Translations under genes and position numbers: made by a program
Notes under the pieces: model-generated
The model's database searches: none
What the model was told of the DNA's origin: nothing
What the model saw: only the letters and a program-made list of their open reading frames with translations
Assembly (NCBI GenBank): GCA_017649745.1
Contig: JAGCGE010000228.1
Span: forward strand, 1 to 5,676
Length of the DNA stretch: 5,676 nucleotides
Origin: Clostridiales bacterium
GTDB taxonomy: Bacteria; Bacillota_A; Clostridia; Saccharofermentanales; Saccharofermentanaceae
Direction of reading: 5' to 3'
Shown here: positions 1 to 5,053 of the stretch, in pieces
Numbering within the stretch: the stretch's first letter is position 1
How the letters are laid out: each line of letters begins with the position of its first letter

Positions 1-63
1 ATAAAGACCAATGCGGCCGACGGGTCGCTCAATGAGACTGTGGATTATTACTATTACGATTGA
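1..63 (+). CDS. C-terminal end of an unidentified upstream gene (partial)
   Basis: Frame 1 is open from the first base to a TGA at 61-63 and gives 20 residues ending in an acidic, tyrosine-rich tail (VDYYYYD). The other two forward frames hit stops early (TAA at 2-4; TGA at 33-35). The tail is too short to identify a family. It lies upstream on the same strand as the phosphonate operon, but a promoter-like sequence begins at its stop codon, so it is probably a separate transcription unit. It could also be chance open sequence. Confidence 0.5.
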   Translation: MKTNAADGSLNETVDYYYYD

Positions 64-88
64 CTTGCCTCCTGTAAGGGTGTAACAT
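60..88 (+). promoter_or_regulatory. Candidate sigma-A-type promoter of the phosphonate operon
   Basis: A -35-like TTGACT (60-65, 5 of 6 to TTGACA) is followed by a 17-base spacer and a -10-like TAACAT (83-88, 4 of 6 to TATAAT). The -35 overlaps the TGA of the upstream reading frame. Transcription would start near base 95 and leave a leader of about 54 bases before the first gene. The -10 is imperfect and no start-site data are available. Confidence 0.5.
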
Positions 89-90
89 CG

Positions 91-134
91 ATTTGTTCAT
101 TTTTATTTGTTCGAAAAGGATTTCTGAACACGAA
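91..134 (+). promoter_or_regulatory. Leader repeats, possible operator
   Basis: The 8-mer ATTTGTTC occurs twice in direct orientation (91-98 and 105-112, 14 bases start to start). GAACA (126-130) is the inverted complement of the TGTTC inside each copy. TTCG (110-113) and CGAA (131-134) extend the dyad around the second copy. The repeats sit at and just after the expected transcription start, a usual place for a repressor site. The first gene encodes a winged-helix domain, so autoregulation is possible, but this is inference. Confidence 0.3.
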
Positions 135-148
135 AGGGGATAAAATCG

Positions 149-1039
149 ATGGCAATCACTCGAAAGCAGTTCGAAGTTCTGGCTTTTCTGGCGCAGGAAG
201 GAACAGCCAAGACCCAAAGAGAGATCGAGAGTGGCACAGGATGTTCGCTTGGAACGGTCAACAAGGTAGTTAATGAACTTAGTGAGGCGGGCTTCATCAA
301 GGACGGCGCGATCACTGAGAAGGGAATAGAGGCGCTCGAGCCTTACAGGGCGAAGAGGGCGGTCTTCATCGCTGCGGGATTCGGTTCGAGGATGGTTCCG
401 ATCACGCTCAATACACCAAAGCCGCTCGTCAGAGTTCACGGCAAGAGGATCATCGACACGCTCCTGGATGCTGTCTTAGAGGCCGGCATCGAAGAGATCT
501 ATATCGCAAGAGGTTATCTTGCAGAGCAGTTCGATCAGCTGCTTTATAAGTATCCAATGATCAAGTTCCTGGAAAATCCTATGTACAACGAAGCTAATAA
601 TATCTCCAGTGCGCTTCTTGCTAGCCACATGCTCTCGAATGCGTATGTTTTCGAGGCGGATCTGCTTCTGAGTAATCCAAAGATCATAAAGAAATATCAC
701 TATACATCCGACTTCCTGGCTATCAAGAAAGACAGGACCGATGACTGGTGCTTTGTCGTTAAGGACGGCGTCATCAAGGAAGAGAAGGTCGGAGGCGAGG
801 ACTGCTGGCAGATGGTAGGCATCTCCTACTGGAATGAAGAAGACGGCAAGAAGCTCGCGACAGACATCGCCGAAGTCTATGAAGGCCCTGGCGGTAAAGA
901 GAGATACTGGGAGCAGGTCCCACTCGTTTATAAGAAAGAGAACTATGCAGTCGAAGTTGCCGAGTGCATGGAAGATGACATCGTAGAGATCGACACTTTC
1001 AGGGAACTCAAGCAGATCGACAAGACATATGACGTTTAA
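149..1039 (+). CDS. pntC: Winged-helix / LicC-like cytidylyltransferase, probable CTP:2-aminoethylphosphonate cytidylyltransferase
   Basis: This 296-residue cytoplasmic protein has two parts. Residues about 1-66 form a MarR-like winged helix-turn-helix (helix region about 22-50, with TGCSLGTVNKVV). Residues about 70-296 form a LicC/PntC-type nucleotidyltransferase with the nucleotide loop AAGFGSR (75-81), TPKPLV (89-94, Lys91), EAD (169-171, Asp171) and EIDT (280-283, Asp282). The two aspartates match the metal-binding pair of the LicC family. LicC proteins are usually about 230 residues, so the extra length is the DNA-binding domain. The neighbouring genes make AEP, which favours AEP over phosphocholine as substrate; the product would be CMP-AEP. 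The ATG is preceded by AAAGGGG (133-139) at suitable spacing, and the winged helix is in frame from it. It is the first gene of the operon. Phosphocholine cytidylyltransferase (LicC) is the main alternative. Confidence 0.82.
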   Translation: MAITRKQFEVLAFLAQEGTAKTQREIESGTGCSLGTVNKVVNELSEAGFIKDGAITEKGIEALEPYRAKRAVFIAAGFGSRMVPITLNTPKPLVRVHGKRIIDTLLDAVLEAGIEEIYIARGYLAEQFDQLLYKYPMIKFLENPMYNEANNISSALLASHMLSNAYVFEADLLLSNPKIIKKYHYTSDFLAIKKDRTDDWCFVVKDGVIKEEKVGGEDCWQMVGISYWNEEDGKKLATDIAEVYEGPGGKERYWEQVPLVYKKENYAVEVAECMEDDIVEIDTFRELKQIDKTYDV

Positions 1040-1053
1040 GGGAGGCAATCAAT

Positions 1054-2190
1054 ATGGAAAGTATTAAAAGACATATTCTTCTTAATCCGGGTCCGTCCAC
1101 TACTACGGATACCGTAAAGTATGCTCAGGTCGTTCCTGATATCTGCCCTCGCGAAAAGGAATTCGCAGGTCTCATGAAGGGCCTTAGAGAGGACTTAGTC
1201 AAGATCGTTCACGGCGACCTTCAGAAGTACACATCAGTTCTCTTCTGCGGATCAGGCACCATCAATATCGACGCATGCGTTAACTCGCTCCTTGACGAAG
1301 GCAAGAAGGTCTTGGTAGTTAATAACGGCGCTTATTCCGCCAGAGCTGTCGAGGTCTGCCAGTACTACGGACTTCCTCATATCGACTTGAAGTTCCCTGT
1401 AGATCAGCTTCCTGATCTTGGCAAGATCGAAGAGACACTCAAGAACAACCCTGATATCGGTCTTGTTCACACAACTCACCAGGAGACAGGCACGGGCATC
1501 CTTAATCCTATTAGAGAGATCGGTGCGCTCTGCCACAAGTACGGCGCGATCTTCACTGTTGATACGACAAGCACATACGCTATGCGTCCTATCGATATCG
1601 AAAAGGATAACATCGACTTCTGCATGGCATCAGCTCAGAAGGGTCTCATGTCATTTACGGGCCTCTCATTCGTAGTAGGTAACAGAGCAATCATCGAGAA
1701 GTCAGCTAACTTCCCTAAGAGAAGTTATTACTGCAACCTCTTCCTCCAGTATGACTGCTTCGAAAAGACAGGCGAGATGCACTTCACTCCGCCGGTTCAG
1801 ACGATCTACGCAACGATCCAGGCATTGAAAGAGTACTGGGCTGAAGGCGAAGAAGCTAAGTGGGCAAGACACACAAGAGTCTTTAACGCAATCAACAAGG
1901 GCCTTGATAAGCTCGGATTCAAGCAGGTCATCAAGGAAGAAGAAAGAGCAGGCCTCGTGTCTTCCGCTATCTATCCTGACGATCCTAACTGGAGCTTCGA
2001 AAAGGTTCATGACTATTGCTATGAGAGAGGCTTCACCATCTATCCTGGTAAGATCTCCACGACTAATACGTTCAGACTTTGTTCACTCGGCGCTATCGAT
2101 GCACCTGACATCGCGGACTTTTTCGAGGTGTTCAAGGCAGCACTTGATGAGACAGGCGTAAAGTATCCGGTAACTTACAAGGAGGCATAA
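1054..2190 (+). CDS. phnW: 2-aminoethylphosphonate-pyruvate transaminase
   Basis: This is a 378-residue PLP-dependent fold-type I (class V-like) aminotransferase, close to the usual 360-370 residues for PhnW. Visible marks are NPGP near the N-terminus (11-14), GSGT (66-69) for the PLP phosphate, HTTHQETGTG (139-148), the PLP-ring aspartate in TVDTT (Asp170), the Schiff-base lysine in SAQKGL (Lys196), TPPVQTIYA (245-253) and a C-terminal arginine in NTFRLCSLG (Arg341), probably for the substrate carboxylate. The enzyme interconverts AEP plus pyruvate with phosphonoacetaldehyde plus alanine. Next to pepM and ppd, and with no phnX, it is expected to run towards AEP. The gene starts 14 bases after pntC behind AAGGGAGG (1038-1045), which overlaps the pntC stop, so co-transcription is likely. 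Confidence 0.93.
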   Translation: MESIKRHILLNPGPSTTTDTVKYAQVVPDICPREKEFAGLMKGLREDLVKIVHGDLQKYTSVLFCGSGTINIDACVNSLLDEGKKVLVVNNGAYSARAVEVCQYYGLPHIDLKFPVDQLPDLGKIEETLKNNPDIGLVHTTHQETGTGILNPIREIGALCHKYGAIFTVDTTSTYAMRPIDIEKDNIDFCMASAQKGLMSFTGLSFVVGNRAIIEKSANFPKRSYYCNLFLQYDCFEKTGEMHFTPPVQTIYATIQALKEYWAEGEEAKWARHTRVFNAINKGLDKLGFKQVIKEEERAGLVSSAIYPDDPNWSFEKVHDYCYERGFTIYPGKISTTNTFRLCSLGAIDAPDIADFFEVFKAALDETGVKYPVTYKEA

Positions 2191-2191
2191 G

Positions 2192-3487
2192 ATGAAGACA
2201 GCATATACTTGTTTTTGTACTGACGTTATCCACGAGGGTCACTTAAATATCATTAATCACGCAAAAGAATACGGAAGAGTCATCGTCGGTTGTCTTTCCG
2301 ACAAGGCTCTCATCAGATACAACAGATTCCCGACTGTTTCGCAGGAAGAGCGCGTAAGGCTCTACAGATCCCTCGAAGGCGTCGAGGAAGTAGTTATCCA
2401 GGACGACATGCTCTATGATGACGTAATCACACTCATCAAGCCTGACTTCATCATTCACGGTGACAACTGGAAGGAAGGTCCTGAAAGCGCTATCAGAAGC
2501 CACGTTGAAGAGCTTTTGAGTTCATATGGCGGAACTATCGTTGATATTCCTTATACATATAACGAGAAGGTAAAGAAGATCGACATGCAGCTTCGTGAGA
2601 AGCTCGCTATGCCTGAGTATCGCCGTAAGAGATTGCGCGACCTCATCTCCATGACTCCTATCGTTAAGGCAATGGAAGCTCACTCAGGTCTTACAGGTCT
2701 CATCGTCGAAAAGACTGTCGTAGAGCACGAAGGCAAGCTCGACCAGTTCGACGCGATGTGGATCAGCTCGCTTTGCGATTCGACAGCAAAGGGTAAGCCT
2801 GACATCGAGCTCGTTGATATGACAAGCAGATTCAGGACGATCGACGATATTACGGAAGTTACAACGAAGCCTATTATTTTCGATGGCGATACAGGCGGAC
2901 TTACAGAGCACTTCGTTTACACGGTAAGAAGTCTTGAGAAGATGGGTGTATCAGCTGTTATCATCGAAGACAAGAAGGGCCTTAAGAAGAACTCGCTCTT
3001 CGGAACTGAAGTTAAGCAGACTCAGGCAACTATCGAAGAGTTCTCCGAAAAGATCAGGGCAGGTAAGAAAGCTCAGCTTACAGATGACTTCATGATCATC
3101 GCACGTATCGAGAGCCTTATCCTCGAGCAGGGTATGGAAGATGCGCTTAACAGAGCTAGAGCATTCGTCGCTGCAGGCGCTGACGGTATCATGATCCACA
3201 GCAGAAAGAAGTCTCCTGATGAGATCTGCGAATTCTGTGACAAGTTCCGTGCTGAAGATAAGAAGACTCCTATCGTAGTTGTTCCTTCAAGCTTTAACAC
3301 GATCACTGAAGAAGAGCTCGCATCACACGGCGTAAATATCGTTATCTATGCTAACCAGCTCACAAGATCTGCTTTCCCTGCAATGCAGAAGACAGCAGAG
3401 GATATCCTTAAGTATCACAGAGCTAAGGAAGTCGATGACAGACTCATGTCGATCAAAGACATCATCACACTCATCGACGAGATCTAA
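2192..3487 (+). CDS. pepM: Phosphoenolpyruvate mutase with N-terminal nucleotidyltransferase-like domain
   Basis: This 431-residue protein makes the first C-P bond, converting PEP to phosphonopyruvate. Residues about 1-130 resemble the HxGH cytidylyltransferase fold (IHEGHLN, 13-19; HGDNWKEG, 89-96). Residues about 140-431 form the mutase of the isocitrate lyase/PEP mutase superfamily. It has WISS (190-193), DGDTGG (231-236, Mg-binding aspartates 231 and 233), the diagnostic EDKKGLKKNS loop (259-268, Glu259, Lys265, Asn267), ARIES (304-308, Arg305) and MIHSRKK (334-340, His336). Together these match the PEP mutase signature EDKxxxKxNS. Stand-alone mutases are about 290-300 residues, so the front domain is an extra fusion seen in other bacterial PepM proteins. 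The ISST-like second signature expected near residue 124 is not seen (YTYNEKVKKI instead), so the front domain may not be catalytic. The start lies 1 base after phnW; its ribosome site AAGGAGG (2179-2185) is inside the phnW end, which suggests translational coupling. Confidence 0.95.
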   Translation: MKTAYTCFCTDVIHEGHLNIINHAKEYGRVIVGCLSDKALIRYNRFPTVSQEERVRLYRSLEGVEEVVIQDDMLYDDVITLIKPDFIIHGDNWKEGPESAIRSHVEELLSSYGGTIVDIPYTYNEKVKKIDMQLREKLAMPEYRRKRLRDLISMTPIVKAMEAHSGLTGLIVEKTVVEHEGKLDQFDAMWISSLCDSTAKGKPDIELVDMTSRFRTIDDITEVTTKPIIFDGDTGGLTEHFVYTVRSLEKMGVSAVIIEDKKGLKKNSLFGTEVKQTQATIEEFSEKIRAGKKAQLTDDFMIIARIESLILEQGMEDALNRARAFVAAGADGIMIHSRKKSPDEICEFCDKFRAEDKKTPIVVVPSSFNTITEEELASHGVNIVIYANQLTRSAFPAMQKTAEDILKYHRAKEVDDRLMSIKDIITLIDEI

Positions 3488-3496
3488 GGAGGAAAC

Positions 3497-4618
3497 ATGG
3501 ACGTTAAATCATTCGCAAATATTCTGGGTGCCGACTTTTTTACCGGAGTTCCTGACTCCCAGCTCAAGGCACTTTGCAACTACCTCATGAACACTTACGG
3601 CATCGACCCTAAGCATCATGTTATCGCTGCTAACGAAGGTAACTGTACTGCTTTGGCAGCAGGCTATCATCTCGCAACCGGAAAAGTTCCTGTTGTTTAT
3701 ATGCAGAACAGCGGTGAGGGTAATATCATCAACCCTGTCGCAAGCCTTCTTAACGATAAGGTCTACAAGATCCCTGTGATCTTCGTAGTAGGCTGGCGTG
3801 GAGAACCAGGCACAAAGGACGAGCCTCAGCACATCTATCAGGGTGAAGTAACAGTTAAGCTCCTTGATGATATGGGCATCAAGTCATTCATCATCCGCAA
3901 GGAAACAACTGAGGATGAAGTAAAAGCAGCTATGGCTGAGTTCAAAAAGACTCTCGACGAGGGACTCGATGTTGCTTTCGTTATCTCCAAGGGTGCTTTG
4001 TCCTACGACGAGAAGGTCGTCTACAAAAATGACAACCAGATGATCCGTGAAGAGATCATCAAGCATATAGTTAAGGTATCAGGTGAAGATCCTATCGTTT
4101 CCACAACAGGTAAGGCATCCCGTGAGCTCTTTGAGACACGTGTTGCTAACGATCAGTCACACAAGTATGACTTCCTCACTGTTGGTTCTATGGGTCATTC
4201 CTCATCTATCGCTTTGGGCGTAGCTATCAACAAGCCTGATCAGAAGATCTGGTGTGTCGACGGCGATGGTGCAGTCCTCATGCACATGGGCTCCATGGCA
4301 GTCGTAGGTTCCCAGAAGCCAAGTAACCTCGTTCACGTGGTCATCAACAACTGCGCTCACGAGACTGTCGGAGGCATGCCTACTGTTATGGCTGACACTG
4401 ATCTTGTGGCAGTTGCTAAGGCTTGCGGATATCCTAATGCCGTACGCGTAACAACTTATGACGAACTTGACGCTGAGCTTAAGAAAGCTAAGGATCGTAA
4501 CGAGTTGTCACTCATCGAAGCAACCTGCTCGATCGGCGCACGCGACGACCTCGGCCGTCCTACAACCACAGCTCTTGAGAACAAAGAGAACTTCATGGAA
4601 TACTTGAAAACACTGTGA
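3497..4618 (+). CDS. ppd: Phosphonopyruvate decarboxylase
   Basis: This 373-residue thiamine-diphosphate enzyme is also called AepY. It decarboxylates phosphonopyruvate to phosphonoacetaldehyde and so drives the unfavourable PepM reaction forward. The N-terminal pyrimidine-binding part has FFTGVPDSQ (14-22) and AANEGNC (44-50, with Glu47 as the likely TPP-activating glutamate), then YMQNSGEGN (68-76) and GWRGEPG (99-105). The C-terminal half has GSMGHSSSIALG (230-241) and the TPP/Mg motif from GDGA (256-259) to INNCAHET (283-290). Length and motifs match the family (about 370-400 residues). The start is 9 bases after pepM behind AAGGAGG (3486-3492), which overlaps the pepM stop; only 4 bases separate it from the ATG. 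It is the last gene of the operon, with its TGA 7 bases before the first hairpin unit. Confidence 0.95.
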   Translation: MDVKSFANILGADFFTGVPDSQLKALCNYLMNTYGIDPKHHVIAANEGNCTALAAGYHLATGKVPVVYMQNSGEGNIINPVASLLNDKVYKIPVIFVVGWRGEPGTKDEPQHIYQGEVTVKLLDDMGIKSFIIRKETTEDEVKAAMAEFKKTLDEGLDVAFVISKGALSYDEKVVYKNDNQMIREEIIKHIVKVSGEDPIVSTTGKASRELFETRVANDQSHKYDFLTVGSMGHSSSIALGVAINKPDQKIWCVDGDGAVLMHMGSMAVVGSQKPSNLVHVVINNCAHETVGGMPTVMADTDLVAVAKACGYPNAVRVTTYDELDAELKKAKDRNELSLIEATCSIGARDDLGRPTTTALENKENFMEYLKTL

Positions 4619-4625
4619 TTGTAAA

Positions 4626-4665
4626 TTACGGTAAAATCGCTCTTGAATGGTGGAGTTTACCGTAA
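4626..4665. repeat. Hairpin unit 1
   Basis: The left arm TTACGGTAAA (4626-4635) and right arm TTTACCGTAA (4656-4665) are perfect complements. AAA/TTT flanks extend the stem to 13 bp (4623-4635 with 4656-4668), with a 20-base loop. It begins 7 bases after the ppd stop, so it could protect or end the operon transcript. A U-run is lacking. Confidence 0.8.
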
Positions 4666-4678
4666 TTTCAAAGCGCGA

Positions 4679-4717
4679 TTACGGTAAAAACTGCCGAAAT
4701 CGTTCGATTTTCCGTAA
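4679..4717. repeat. Hairpin unit 2
   Basis: The left arm TTACGGTAAAA (4679-4689) pairs with TTTTCCGTAA (4708-4717) apart from one bulged T. The centre also holds AAATCG (4697-4702), two bases, then CGATTT (4705-4710), an inner stem that competes with the outer one. Confidence 0.65.
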
Positions 4718-4719
4718 AT

Positions 4720-4758
4720 ATACGGTAGAACCGCAAAAAAATCACTATTTTACTGTAA
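4720..4758. repeat. Hairpin unit 3 (degenerate left arm)
   Basis: The left arm ATACGGTAGAA (4720-4730) pairs with TTTTACTGTAA (4748-4758) through 8 Watson-Crick pairs, 2 G-U pairs and 1 mismatch. It follows unit 2 after only 2 bases. The seven-A run at 4735-4741 lies in its loop. Confidence 0.55.
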
Positions 4759-4771
4759 TTTCTGATCGAGA

Positions 4772-4811
4772 TTACAGTAAAATCGGTCAAAAACAGTGGA
4801 TTTTACCGTAA
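4772..4811. repeat. Hairpin unit 4
   Basis: TTACAGTAAAATC (4772-4784) pairs with GATTTTACCGTAA (4799-4811) with one A-C mismatch (4776/4807). The left arm is a perfect partner of the unit 3 right arm instead. Confidence 0.75.
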
Positions 4812-4819
4812 ATTGACTT

Positions 4820-4859
4820 TTACGTGCAAATCGCTCCAAAATGATGAATTTGCACGTAA
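4820..4859. repeat. Hairpin unit 5 (second arm class)
   Basis: TTACGTGCAAAT (4820-4831) and ATTTGCACGTAA (4848-4859) form a perfect 12-bp stem with a 16-base A-rich loop. The arm class changes here from GGTAAAA to GTGCAAAT, while the TTACG...CGTAA ends and the 40-bp length stay the same. Confidence 0.8.
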
Positions 4860-4872
4860 TTATATAATGCGT

Positions 4873-4912
4873 TTACGTGCAAATCAGTAAAAAATCGCTC
4901 AAAATGCCGTAA
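4873..4912. repeat. Hairpin unit 6 (mixed arms)
   Basis: The left arm is TTACGTGCAAAT (4873-4884) and the right arm is AAAATGCCGTAA (4901-4912). Within the unit they pair over about 8 bp with a bulged T. The left arm is fully complementary to the right arm of unit 7 and the right arm to the left arm of unit 7. Confidence 0.6.
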
Positions 4913-4925
4913 TTTACGGCATTTT
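4901..4925. terminator. Tight palindrome resembling a weak bidirectional terminator
   Basis: AAAATGCCGTAA and TTACGGCATTTT are perfect complements around a single base (4913). In RNA this gives a 10-bp stem with a 5-base loop. The A-tract on one side and T-tract on the other resemble a bidirectional intrinsic terminator, but the T-run is only four bases and then CGC follows. It could serve the operon, or it may simply be the junction of hairpin units 6 and 7. Confidence 0.3.
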
Positions 4926-4953
4926 CGCATAAAAAAGTGCAATTTGCACGTAA
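4914..4953. repeat. Hairpin unit 7 (mixed arms)
   Basis: The left arm is TTACGGCATTTT (4914-4925) and the right arm is ATTTGCACGTAA (4942-4953), one base after unit 6. A tight small palindrome, GTGCAA-T-TTGCAC (4937-4949), sits at its right end. Confidence 0.6.
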
Positions 4954-4966
4954 TCTGTGATCGCAT

Positions 4967-5006
4967 TTACGTGCAAATCGGCTCAAAAAACTAATTTTGC
5001 ACGTAA
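4967..5006. repeat. Hairpin unit 8
   Basis: TTACGTGCAAA (4967-4977) and TTTGCACGTAA (4996-5006) form a perfect 11-bp stem with an 18-base loop. It ends 8 bases before the putative -10 of the lipoprotein gene, so a factor bound there could affect that promoter. Confidence 0.75.
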
Positions 5007-5014
5007 TGAGGGTG

Positions 5015-5020
5015 TATGAT
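5015..5020 (+). promoter_or_regulatory. Possible -10 element of the lipoprotein gene
   Basis: TATGAT matches TATAAT in 5 of 6 positions and lies 33 bases before the ATG. The surrounding GGGTGTATGAT closely resembles GGGTGTAACAT at the operon promoter (78-88). No good -35 is seen at 16-18 bases upstream; that position falls in the right arm of hairpin unit 8. Confidence 0.35.
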
Positions 5021-5053
5021 ACTACTTACGATAGATACAGGAGGAAGGAAGAT

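Larger units (their letters stand above)
4619..5053. repeat. Gene-free intergenic region holding an array of eight 39-40 bp inverted-repeat units
   Basis: No credible reading frame occurs in these 435 bases. The span 4626-5006 consists of eight units that start TTACG (ATACG in the third) and end CGTAA (CTGTAA in the third). Lengths are 40, 39, 39, 40, 40, 40, 40 and 40. Spacers are 13, 2, 13, 8, 13, 1 and 13 bases. Arms fall into classes: TTACGGTAAAA-like (units 1-4), TTACGTGCAAAT-like (5, 8, left of 6, right of 7) and TTACGGCATTTT (right of 6, left of 7). Centres are A-rich and several share TCG(G)CTC-AAAA. The role is unknown; options are REP/BIME-like elements, a structured 3' UTR, or protein-binding dyads. 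No long U-tract terminator is evident. Confidence 0.85.

Noticed and set aside
64..148. Riboswitch in the operon leader
   Set aside because: The leader after the predicted start is only about 54 bases and shows no recognisable conserved riboswitch core.
29..439. 136-codon open frame on the minus strand across the operon leader and pntC start
   Set aside because: It covers the promoter and ribosome site of pntC, has low-quality composition and no recognisable domain.
476..1048. 190-codon open frame on the minus strand opposite pntC
   Set aside because: It lies wholly antisense to a gene with clear motifs, is cysteine/leucine rich without family motifs, and is explained by codon bias on the coding strand.
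1054..2190. Catabolic AEP degradation locus based on phnW
   Set aside because: phnW also serves catabolism, but pepM and ppd are directly downstream and no phnX or phnA/phnY gene is visible, so biosynthesis fits better.
4623..4668. Canonical intrinsic terminator directly after ppd
   Set aside because: The 13-bp stem is real, but it is AT-rich with a 20-base loop and is followed by ATTTC rather than a U-run; at best a weak terminator or RNA-stabilising hairpin.
4623..5007. CRISPR array
   Set aside because: The repeated units are themselves hairpins that differ from one another, spacers are 1-13 bases, and no cas gene is nearby.
4623..5007. Integron attC-like cassette sites
   Set aside because: The units are imperfect palindromes but lack the GTTRRRY/RYYYAAC core sites, and no integrase or cassette genes are present.
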